Source of the DNA: Coriobacteriia bacterium
GTDB taxonomy: Bacteria; Actinomycetota; Coriobacteriia; Coriobacteriales; QAMH01
Reading direction: 5' to 3'
NCBI GenBank assembly: GCA_900758075.1
Contig: CAAEQF010000028.1
Coordinates: 1-5,027, forward strand
DNA: 5,027 nucleotides
The notes beneath the pieces are model-generated. The model saw nothing but the letters and a program-made list of their open reading frames with translations. It was not told the origin of the DNA and made no database searches. Below, in pieces: positions 1 through 5,027 of this stretch. The number at the start of each line of letters is the position of its first letter. Positions within the stretch are counted from its first letter, which is position 1. Position numbers and translations under genes: made by a program.

Positions 1-1956
1 ATGCAGTGGGCAGACACGTGGGACCAGCTGGGCCGCTCCGCATCTGCAGGCACCCAGGCCCGCGCGATCATGCGCGCCATCTGCGGTAACCTCGACGTCC
101 CCGGCGGCGACGGCATGCCTGGCCCGGCAGCCTACGTCACCGATGAGGAGCTCGAGCGCAACGACGTCCTCCCCGACGAGGTCAAGTCCAAGCAGATCGG
201 CTCCGACAAGTACAAGCTGACCACCTTCCCCGGTTACGAGCGCCTCGCAGAGATCTCCAGGCGCAAGTGGGGCAAGGCATTCACCGCAGAGTGGATGTGC
301 GAGGCCCATGGCCCGTCCGTCTTCAAGGCGATCATCACCGGCGACCCGTACCAGGTCCGTGCGCTGTTCTGCAGCGGCACCAACCCGATCTCTTCCTATG
401 GCGACTCCAAGATGGTCTGGGAAGCGCTCAAGAAGGTCGAGTTCATGGTCGTCCTCGAGTACTTCATGACCCCGACTGCCCTCATGGCGGACTACGTCCT
501 GCCGGTTGCCGGTGCTATGGAGCGCCCCGTCGTCCACACCAACTACGGCGTCACCGACTCCATCGTGGCTTCCGAGCGCGCCATCGACCCGCTGTACGAG
601 CGCAAGAGCGACTACGACATCTGGCGCGAGCTCGGTCTGGCCTGCGGCCAGGGCAAGGAGGCGTGGCCGTACGACTCCCTCGAAGAGGAGCTCTTCCACG
701 TCATCGAGCCTCTGGGCATGCCCGTCAGCAGCTATGACGAGTTCGTCGAGAAGTACCGCATGTACTATCCGCCGGTCCGCTACAAGAAGCACGAGGCCCG
801 CGGCCAGTTCTGCACCAACACCGGCAAGGTCGAGCTCAACAGCACGGTCTTCCAGGAGTTCGGCTATCCCGGAATGCCCACCTACCTGGGTGCCCCCGAA
901 AACGAGGTCGACGATCCCGAGGTTGCCGAGGAGTACCCGATCGTGCTCACCACGGGCGGCGGCTTCATGCCGTTCCACCACTCCGAGCATTTCAACAACC
1001 CGATCATCCGCTACATCAAGCCCGATCCGTTCTTCACCATCAACCCCGAGCTGGCCGAGAAGCTGGACATCAAGGACGGCGACTGGTGCTGGATCGAGAC
1101 CCGCCGTGGCCGCATGAAGCAGCGCGCCAACGTCGAGCCGGCGATCGATCCGCGTGCCATCTACACCCAGCGCGGCTGGTGGTTCCCCGAGCGCGACTGG
1201 AACGACCCCGACCAGCCCTTCGGCTGCCTCGAGTCCAACACCAACGTCATCACGTCCGTCGATGATGAGCACTGCGATCCGCTGACCGGCTGCTGGGCAA
1301 ACCGCGGCCTGATGTGCAAGGTGTACAAGTGCACCGCCATCGACCACGAGTTCACCCACGAGGATGCTCAGTTCTCTATCCCGGGTTCCGACTTCGCAAC
1401 CAAGGGTGCTGGCGTCCACTCCATGCCGCACGAGCAGAAGATGGCCCGCGAGTTCGCCGAGCCGATCTTCGCGCAGCCCGACACCGAAGTCCCCGAGGGC
1501 TTCGCATGGGACTACAAGACTCGCCGCATCTACGAGGAGTCCACGGGCATGACGCTCGACCCCTCTGGTTGGCTCATCGACGAGGCGGGCACCTACTATC
1601 AGCAGGGCACGCACTTCAAGTACGTCAACTACAACGGCGACTTCCTGCTCGACGAGGCAAACGGCAAGTACTACGACTTCTCTGGCAACCCCTCTGAGGG
1701 TCCACAGTACGCCGGTGCCGAGCTCCCCGCAGGCGTCACGTGGAATCCCATCACCCTGACCACCGTCCACGACAAGACCGGCTTCCGCTACGACGGCGAC
1801 TCCGGTTGGGTCATCGACGACGCGACGGGCACGTACTACGACGTGGCCAACGGCTGGAAATACGAAAACGTCAACGGCGTTGACTACCTCCATGACGTCC
1901 AGGGCGATGCCTGGTACGACATGCAGTACAACGCGGTTGCAGCACCGCAGAACTAA
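1..1956 (+). CDS. Molybdopterin-dependent oxidoreductase catalytic subunit (DMSO reductase superfamily), 5'-truncated
   Basis: This is the catalytic subunit of a CISM-type respiratory enzyme, which would bind Mo-bis-MGD and reduce or oxidise a small substrate. The visible 651 residues begin mid-protein: GNLDVPGG (29-36) normally lies several hundred residues in, so the N-terminal [4Fe-4S] domain, any Tat signal and the Mo ligand lie outside the window, and the ATG at base 1 is probably internal. Supporting motifs are CSGTNP (124-129), MTPTALMADYVLP (156-168), and a molydopterin dinucleotide-binding domain at about 311-447 with HHSEH (326-330), IKDGDW (357-362), RRGR (368-371) and GWWFPE (392-397). 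The GWWFPE and CKVYK style recalls the acetylene hydratase/catechol dehydroxylase-like branch, but this is only a hint and the substrate is unknown. Residues from about 448 on form an extension of roughly 200 residues without cysteine, containing two aromatic repeats. It is the first visible gene of the operon; its stop overlaps the next gene's Shine-Dalgarno. Confidence 0.93.
   Translation: MQWADTWDQLGRSASAGTQARAIMRAICGNLDVPGGDGMPGPAAYVTDEELERNDVLPDEVKSKQIGSDKYKLTTFPGYERLAEISRRKWGKAFTAEWMCEAHGPSVFKAIITGDPYQVRALFCSGTNPISSYGDSKMVWEALKKVEFMVVLEYFMTPTALMADYVLPVAGAMERPVVHTNYGVTDSIVASERAIDPLYERKSDYDIWRELGLACGQGKEAWPYDSLEEELFHVIEPLGMPVSSYDEFVEKYRMYYPPVRYKKHEARGQFCTNTGKVELNSTVFQEFGYPGMPTYLGAPENEVDDPEVAEEYPIVLTTGGGFMPFHHSEHFNNPIIRYIKPDPFFTINPELAEKLDIKDGDWCWIETRRGRMKQRANVEPAIDPRAIYTQRGWWFPERDWNDPDQPFGCLESNTNVITSVDDEHCDPLTGCWANRGLMCKVYKCTAIDHEFTHEDAQFSIPGSDFATKGAGVHSMPHEQKMAREFAEPIFAQPDTEVPEGFAWDYKTRRIYEESTGMTLDPSGWLIDEAGTYYQQGTHFKYVNYNGDFLLDEANGKYYDFSGNPSEGPQYAGAELPAGVTWNPITLTTVHDKTGFRYDGDSGWVIDDATGTYYDVANGWKYENVNGVDYLHDVQGDAWYDMQYNAVAAPQN
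1489..1932 (+). repeat. Two tandem ~70-residue aromatic repeats in the C-terminal tail of the molybdoenzyme
   Basis: Repeat 1 covers residues 497-563 (bases 1489-1689) and repeat 2 residues 575-644 (bases 1723-1932), separated by an 11-residue linker. Both follow the pattern P-x-G-x-x-W, then TG-x3-D, SGW-[LV]-ID-[ED]-A, GTYY, [FW]-KY, x-N-x-NG, D-[FY]-L-x-D and a closing aromatic-Y-D. By eye about 27 positions are identical with three one-residue gaps. The pieces are rich in Tyr, Trp, Asp and Gly, recalling aromatic octamer (OCRE-like) or cell-wall-binding type repeats, but I cannot assign a named family. Their place after the cofactor-binding domain suggests an added binding or assembly module rather than part of the catalytic core. 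Confidence 0.75.
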
Positions 1957-1971
1957 GGAGGGGAGGCTTAC

Positions 1972-2532
1972 ATGACTCGTTATGCAATGGTAATGGACAC
2001 GCGTCGCTGCATCGGCTGCCAGTCGTGCACGATCGCATGCCGCACCTGGAACGAACTCCCGATTGACATCATCTACAATCCGGTCGTTTCCGAGGGCGCA
2101 GAGGGCACGTGGCCGAACGTCCACATGAACTTCACGCCGATGATCTGCATGCACTGCGCAAAGCCTGCATGCGTCCCGGCTTGCCCGACCGGCGCTTCTC
2201 GTCAGGACGACGACGGCATCGTGTGGGTAGAGCCCACTCAGTGCATGGGCTGCAAGGTCTGTGCAAACGCTTGCCCGTATGGCGCCCGCGACTACACCAA
2301 GTCCGAGGGCTTCATGCGCAAGTGCACGTTCTGCAAAGACCGCGTGCGCGAGGGCGAGCAGCCTTACTGCGTGAAGACGTGCCATCAGAAGGCTCGTATC
2401 TTCGGCGACCTTGACGACCCTAACAGCGAGGTCAGCAAGCTCGTCGGCAAATTCAAGACCGAGCGCATCCACGAAGATCTCGGTACCGAGCCGCAGGTGT
2501 ACTACATTCGTGACTTGGGAGGTCGTGGCTAA
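1972..2532 (+). CDS. Four-cluster [4Fe-4S] ferredoxin-type electron transfer subunit (DmsB/PsrB/NrfC-like)
   Basis: This is the electron-wire subunit between the membrane subunit and the molybdenum subunit. All 16 cluster ligands are present in 186 residues: C13-x2-C16-x2-C19-x3-C23, C59-x2-C62-x4-C67-x3-C71, C91-x2-C94-x2-C97-x3-C101 and C118-x2-C121-x11-C133-x3-C137. In this family they bind four [4Fe-4S] clusters. There are no other cysteines, no signal peptide and no membrane segment; such subunits usually travel with, or sit beside, the Mo subunit. The length is slightly below that of typical DmsB proteins (around 200). The ATG at 1972 is supported by a double Shine-Dalgarno: AAGGAGG overlaps the upstream stop codon and GGGAGG lies five bases before the start. 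The stop overlaps the start of the NrfD gene by one base (TAATG), indicating translational coupling. Family assignment is secure; the substrate of the complex is not determined by this subunit. Confidence 0.96.
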   Translation: MTRYAMVMDTRRCIGCQSCTIACRTWNELPIDIIYNPVVSEGAEGTWPNVHMNFTPMICMHCAKPACVPACPTGASRQDDDGIVWVEPTQCMGCKVCANACPYGARDYTKSEGFMRKCTFCKDRVREGEQPYCVKTCHQKARIFGDLDDPNSEVSKLVGKFKTERIHEDLGTEPQVYYIRDLGGRG

Positions 2533-3590
2533 TGAAACGTTTTTGGGGTTGGGAACTTGCAACCTACCTGTTCTTGGGCGGTCTCGGCGGCGGTATGCTC
2601 ACCTTCGCCATGGTCTTGGACCTGATCGTCTATCCGGGTGCTGCGACGTCCAGCATTCTCGTCTGGGGCGTGTTCATCGCACTTATCGTTCTGGCCGTCG
2701 GCACCGGCCTGCTCGTCTTCGAGCTGGGTCAGCCGAAGGTGTTCTACAGGGCGTTCGTCACGCGGACCGCAGTCATCAAATGGGGCGCTGTTCTGCTCTC
2801 CATCGCGATGATCTTCGCCGTGCTGTTCATCCTGTGGGAGATCACCTGGTTCAGCATGCTGCCGTTCATCCCGTATGAGGGCCTGGCGGACTGCTTCTTG
2901 GTCATCGCCGGCATCGCGGGCTTCCTGGTCATGGTCTACACCGGCACCATGATCGCCTCCCTGAAGGGTCGTCCCTTCTGGGCGACGCCTGCCCTGCCCG
3001 TGCTGTTCACGGTTTCCGCTCTGTCCACGGGCGCTGCTCTGCTGAGCCTTTGCGTCGGCGCCTTCCCGCTGCCGATGGAGTGGCTGCAGATTCCGTTCAA
3101 CACCATCGAGGGCGCTGAGCTCATCGAGGGCATGAAGCACTTCCTGCACCTGGCAGACGCCATCCTGATCGTGCTCGAGCTGCTGGTCCTGCTGCTGTAC
3201 GTGATGCTGCAGTTCTGCGCGTCCAACAAGTACGCGAAGGCCATCGCCGACCGCTGGGTCCGTGGCTCCTGGGCATTCACCTTCTGGGGCCTGATGGTCA
3301 CCTGCGGTCTCGTCATCCCGCTGATCTTCAACGTGTTCGGTGGTATGAGCCCGGTTGGCGCTATCGTCTCTCCGGTCATGGCGCTGCTCGGCGGCTGGTT
3401 GCTCCGCTTCATGATTCTGTGGTCCTGCGAGCGCCGTCTCGACAACGGCGAGGAGAAGTTCTACACGCGTCTCCCGCAGAAGCGCGAGCCTTTCATGGAC
3501 TACTGGGAGGAAGGCCGCGAGTACTGGACGTGGATTAACCCCGCCCAGGCTGCTGCCGAAGAGCCCAAGACCGCTGCTGCGGCTGAGTAA
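2532..3590 (+). CDS. NrfD/PsrC-type polytopic membrane subunit, quinone-interacting anchor
   Basis: This is the membrane anchor and quinone/quinol site of the complex. The 352-residue protein opens with WGWELATYLFLGGLGGGM, typical of NrfD/PsrC proteins, and continues with ELGQP (64-68) and the family-like stretch KGRPFWATPALP (144-155). I count eight hydrophobic helices at about 10-33, 42-64, 80-102, 119-142, 150-175, 204-229, 246-270 and 275-298, the number usual for PsrC/NrfD. A charged, probably cytoplasmic tail of about 50 residues follows, ending in an Ala/Glu-rich stretch. No haem-binding motif is seen, so quinone chemistry rather than cytochrome b is expected. GGGAGG at 2517-2522 serves as ribosome binding site, and the start overlaps the stop of the ferredoxin gene. 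In PsrABC-like enzymes this subunit exchanges electrons with menaquinone; that role is inferred here from family and operon context. Confidence 0.94.
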   Translation: MKRFWGWELATYLFLGGLGGGMLTFAMVLDLIVYPGAATSSILVWGVFIALIVLAVGTGLLVFELGQPKVFYRAFVTRTAVIKWGAVLLSIAMIFAVLFILWEITWFSMLPFIPYEGLADCFLVIAGIAGFLVMVYTGTMIASLKGRPFWATPALPVLFTVSALSTGAALLSLCVGAFPLPMEWLQIPFNTIEGAELIEGMKHFLHLADAILIVLELLVLLLYVMLQFCASNKYAKAIADRWVRGSWAFTFWGLMVTCGLVIPLIFNVFGGMSPVGAIVSPVMALLGGWLLRFMILWSCERRLDNGEEKFYTRLPQKREPFMDYWEEGREYWTWINPAQAAAEEPKTAAAAE

Positions 3591-3629
3591 CCCTCTTCAA
3601 TAATTGCCGTCTACTGGCAAGTCCTTGTG

Positions 3630-3659
3630 GAACCCCGGCTGGTAATCCAGCCGGGGTTC
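3630..3659 (+). terminator. Rho-independent-like terminator of the molybdoenzyme operon
   Basis: A perfect 13-bp hairpin has arms GAACCCCGGCTGG and CCAGCCGGGGTTC around a TAAT loop. It starts 39 bases after the NrfD stop and is followed by a T-rich but interrupted stretch (TCGTTGTCTTC). It lies between two convergent genes; there is no clear T-tract on the minus side, so it mainly serves the plus strand, although the stem alone could also slow transcription coming from the toxin gene. Confidence 0.85.
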
Positions 3660-3712
3660 TCGTTGTCTTCGGGCGGGGGAGAGGAACGCGTCGGTTAGGA
3701 ACGGGCCGATGG

Positions 3713-4162
3713 CTAGCGGGAGAGTTCTGCCGGCGTGTAGCTGATGCCGCGTTTAGCTTGGAGCGCAAGCCATTCTTGAGGCGTGAGCGCGGGTACCGCC
3801 GATCGCGTGAAGCTCTTCTTGTCTCGTGTAATCAGGTAATCTGCGCGTGCCTTTAATGCTGCCAGCATGACGAGGCAGTCTTCGTAGTCCTTCCATTGGA
3901 GACGCGTGGCATCGAAGAGCTCGTCTGCAGAGAGCGCGACGGGCTTAACCACCTCGAACAGGCGGGCGAGCAAGGACTGCACGCGAGCAGAGTCGAGGTA
4001 GTGATTGAGCACATAGAATGCGTCTGCTGCAGACTGGGCGGGCATCCACAGGGTCGCGTCTCCGAAAAAGCCTGCGGCTATGACCTGCTGGGCGAGCTCG
4101 AAAAACGGCTCTTTTCGACCGAGATAGTCGATGACCACATTGGTATCAAGCAAGAGATTCAT
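3713..4162 (-). CDS. PIN-domain toxin, VapC-like endoribonuclease
   Basis: Probable toxin of a type II toxin-antitoxin pair. PIN-domain proteins are Mg2+-dependent RNases that cleave tRNA, rRNA or mRNA. The 149-residue protein begins with MNLLLDTNVVIDYL, giving the first acidic ligand D6. The other expected acidic positions are D47 in SAADAFYVL (often Glu in the family), D92/E94/D95 in the DYEDCLVMLAALKARADYL stretch, and D114 in LITRD. The catalytic set therefore looks intact. The closing region (TPQEWLAL) is typical of the family; the last ~15 residues form a short tail. The start codon lies inside the antitoxin gene (17-base overlap) and has only a weak upstream purine stretch, so translation is likely coupled to the antitoxin. 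Third-position GC looks lower than in the adjacent operon, in line with acquisition by transfer. The RNA target is unknown. Confidence 0.88.
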   Translation of the reverse strand: MNLLLDTNVVIDYLGRKEPFFELAQQVIAAGFFGDATLWMPAQSAADAFYVLNHYLDSARVQSLLARLFEVVKPVALSADELFDATRLQWKDYEDCLVMLAALKARADYLITRDKKSFTRSAVPALTPQEWLALQAKRGISYTPAELSR

Positions 4163-4439
4163 AGTCTGCTCGCTTTCCCATTTTCAGCAAGTCCTTGTAA
4201 TTGCCTGAGCCTTCAGGCCAGCTCACAGAAATGCTACTCTGCTCTACGAACTTAGAAAACTCCGCCGTGTCTCTCGCGTCCGCCTTGCTGGGCGTTCCCG
4301 GCAATTCGCCGGTTGAGAGAAACGCGTCGAGCGAACGGTTGATGAACTCTGACATGTTCGTTCCGCGCGCGGCAAACTCGCGTGCGGCGGCTTCTTTCTT
4401 TGCCTGGGGGATTCGCGCGCTGACAAGCGTTTCCTTCAT
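4146..4439 (-). CDS. Ribbon-helix-helix-like antitoxin (RelB/DinJ-type) of the PIN toxin
   Basis: A 97-residue protein encoded directly upstream of, and overlapping, the PIN toxin gene. The N-terminus fits a ribbon-helix-helix DNA-binding fold: a short strand ETLVSARIP (3-11), a helix rich in Lys/Ala/Glu (about 13-24), a turn at RGTN, and a second helix MSEFINRSLDAFLSTG. The remaining half is polar and probably flexible, ending in a segment that could wrap the toxin. Such antitoxins bind the toxin and repress their own promoter. The start is supported by a strong AGGAGGAG Shine-Dalgarno just upstream (4441-4449 on the plus strand). No sequence match is claimed beyond the general fold; the pairing with a PIN toxin rather than a RelE-type toxin is a mixed arrangement, known in principle for TA modules. 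Confidence 0.82.
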   Translation of the reverse strand: MKETLVSARIPQAKKEAAAREFAARGTNMSEFINRSLDAFLSTGELPGTPSKADARDTAEFSKFVEQSSISVSWPEGSGNYKDLLKMGKRADYESLA

Positions 4440-4462
4440 GACTCCTCCTTTTTGGTACGAAC

Positions 4463-4489
4463 ATGTAATACGTAATACATATTATATCA
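4463..4489 (-). promoter_or_regulatory. Extended -10 promoter and candidate autoregulatory operator of the toxin-antitoxin cassette
   Basis: On the minus strand TGATATAAT (plus positions 4481-4489) is a perfect extended -10 box. No good -35 is seen; TATGAA at 4504-4509 is at 17-bp spacing but weak. Immediately downstream, 4463-4480 forms an 18-bp near-palindrome (ATGTAATAC|GTAATACAT, one mismatched pair), which also reads as a tandem 7-mer GTAATAC. It covers the expected transcription start, an ideal position for repression by the antitoxin. A wider inverted pair, AACATG (4460-4465) and CATGTT (4491-4496), flanks the -10. The promoter call is fairly firm; operator function is inferred. Confidence 0.7.
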
Positions 4490-4563
4490 GCATGTTGCGC
4501 GTGTTCATATAAGCGGGGCATCGCAATCGACTGAAGCATAAAGAAGTGGCCGTCTTCCAAATG

Positions 4564-4602
4564 TGAACTGCCTCCCATTTCTTGGACACAAGAAATGGGA
4601 GG
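4564..4602 (+). repeat. IS3/IS150-like left terminal end with 14-bp hairpin covering a ribosome binding site
   Basis: Starting at TGAACTGCCTCCC, the sequence has the TG-start, C-rich, TTGGACA-containing form typical of IS150-group (IS3 family) ends as I know them. Inside it, CCTCCCATTTCTTG (4571-4584) and CAAGAAATGGGAGG (4589-4602) form a perfect 14-bp hairpin with a GACA loop. The 3' arm ends in GGGAGG, a Shine-Dalgarno nine bases before the ATG at 4612, so the hairpin would hide it in any transcript reading in from outside. No matching right end lies in the window. Confidence 0.6.
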
Positions 4603-4611
4603 TTCGTCTTT

Positions 4612-4953
4612 ATGCCTGATGACTTGCGCCTGAAGCACGATGCCGACTCCAGAAGGGAGCCGGCAAGGCTGTTCGAGATGGGCTACGGCTACAGTCCGGT
4701 CGCCCCCCATGATTTCGCTTTCCCAGCAGGCCGTGAGAAGCTTCTCCATCAGGTGATCTCCGAGAGCTACGAGAGAAGGAGCGTGATAATCACGACCAAC
4801 GTCGAGTTCAACAGGTGGGGCACGGTCTTCGCCGACGACAAGCTCGCGGCCGCGATCGTGGACCGCGTCGTGCACCACGGCAGGCTCGTCGAGTTCGGCA
4901 GGCCCAGCCACAGGCTCGAGGAGAGCCTCATGCTGGGTAAGTCGGGGAGGTAG
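4612..4953 (+). pseudogene. Chimeric transposition-gene relic: IS3-type OrfA start joined to C-terminal part of an IS21 IstB ATPase
   Basis: The 113-residue open frame begins at the ATG after the IS-end hairpin. Residues 10-31, DADSRREPARLFEMGYGYSPVA, resemble the N-terminal helix-turn-helix start of IS150-group OrfA proteins. From about residue 35-42 on, the sequence is that of the IstB/DnaA-like AAA+ helper of IS21 elements: KLLHQVISESYERRSVIITTNVEFNRWG, with the sensor-1 Asn (N63 in TTN), then VFADDKLAAAIVDRVVHHGRLVEF and a normal-looking C-terminus. The Walker A motif, most of the ATPase core and any recognisable Walker B acidic pair are missing, and IstB is normally about 250 residues, so the protein cannot be a working ATPase. 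A TTG start at 4582 would lengthen the frame but lies within the hairpin. The IstB part is recognised firmly; the OrfA part and the exact junction (roughly 4705-4735) are inferred. Confidence 0.78.
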
Positions 4954-4972
4954 GGTCGGCAGCGCGCCCGTG

Positions 4973-5027
4973 ACGAAACCCGAGAAAGTTTCGTGTGCGA
5001 ACCCGAAAGAAATCCATGCTCAAAACC
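4973..5027 (+). repeat. Periodic repeats resembling the right end of an IS21-family element
   Basis: Beginning 20 bases after the relic gene, CGAAACCCGAGAAAG (4974-4988) is echoed by CGAACCCGAAAGAAA (4998-5012) and by a partial CAAAACC at 5021-5027 where the window ends. The copies start 24 and 23 bases apart. IS21-family ends commonly carry several short direct repeats bound by IstA, and the place just downstream of istB fits. The first copy also forms a 7-bp hairpin, ACGAAAC (4973-4979) with GTTTCGT (4988-4994). The true tip is not visible. Confidence 0.45.

Noticed and set aside
506..1117. A 203-codon plus-strand frame inside the molybdoenzyme gene
   Set aside because: The Ser/Thr/Arg/Ala-rich product is typical of an out-of-frame reading of a GC-rich gene, and the main frame carries family motifs throughout.
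2529..3149. A 206-codon minus-strand open frame opposite the NrfD gene
   Set aside because: It is entirely antisense to a confidently identified membrane protein gene; the Gln/Asp/Glu-rich product is the expected mirror of hydrophobic codons.
3604..3620. Small hairpin TTGCC/GGCAA between the NrfD stop and the terminator
   Set aside because: Only five base pairs with a seven-base loop; too weak to call beside the 13-bp terminator.
3617..4198. 12-base direct repeat GCAAGTCCTTGT at 3617-3628 and 4187-4198, with TAATTGCC near both, possibly bounding an insertion
   Set aside because: One shared 12-mer is expected by chance in about 5 kb. The second copy lies inside the antitoxin coding region, not at the cassette's edge, and the nearby words are in different order.
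4582..4611. TTG start at 4582 as the true start of the IS relic gene
   Set aside because: It lies within the hairpin with no Shine-Dalgarno of its own, while the ATG at 4612 has GGGAGG at nine-base spacing.
4252..4911. A 219-codon minus-strand open frame across the toxin-antitoxin promoter and the IS relic
   Set aside because: It runs antisense to the clear IstB fragment and through the antitoxin gene in another frame; its composition is that of a high-GC shadow frame and it has no recognisable domain.

Overview
The window looks like a GC-rich anaerobic actinobacterium of the Coriobacteriia type (Eggerthella/Slackia/Adlercreutzia/Collinsella relatives). This placement is inferred from the strong G/C third-position bias, the style of the molybdoenzyme and its partners, and the flavour of the toxin-antitoxin and insertion-sequence relics. 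No rRNA or marker gene is present to prove it.

Bases 1-3590 hold a three-gene, plus-strand operon for a membrane-attached molybdenum oxidoreductase of the complex iron-sulfur molybdoenzyme (CISM) type. The order is a catalytic molybdopterin subunit (5' end cut off by the window), a four-cluster ferredoxin subunit and an NrfD-type eight-helix quinone-interacting membrane subunit. Spacing is tight: 15 bases, then a one-base TAATG overlap. A perfect 13-bp hairpin at 3630-3659 closes the operon. Electrons would pass between the quinone pool, the NrfD subunit, the four [4Fe-4S] clusters and the Mo-bis-MGD site; the substrate cannot be read from the sequence. The catalytic subunit carries an unusual C-terminal extension made largely of two aromatic-rich repeats of about 70 residues.

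Bases 3713-4489 hold a minus-strand toxin-antitoxin cassette, convergent with the operon. It consists of a ribbon-helix-helix-like antitoxin, a PIN-domain (VapC-like) RNase toxin overlapping it by 17 bases, a strong Shine-Dalgarno, an extended -10 promoter and a near-palindromic candidate operator beside the -10 box.

Bases 4564-5027 are insertion-sequence debris. An IS3/IS150-like left end, with a 14-bp hairpin that covers a ribosome binding site, leads into a short reading frame. The first ~30 residues of that frame look like the start of an IS3-type OrfA, and the rest is the C-terminal third of an IS21-type IstB ATPase. After its stop come roughly 24-base-spaced repeats that resemble an IS21-type right end. 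The window therefore runs from a respiratory operon into a small accessory region. I found no clearly new multi-gene system; the most unusual items are the repeat tail of the molybdoenzyme and the chimeric IS relic.
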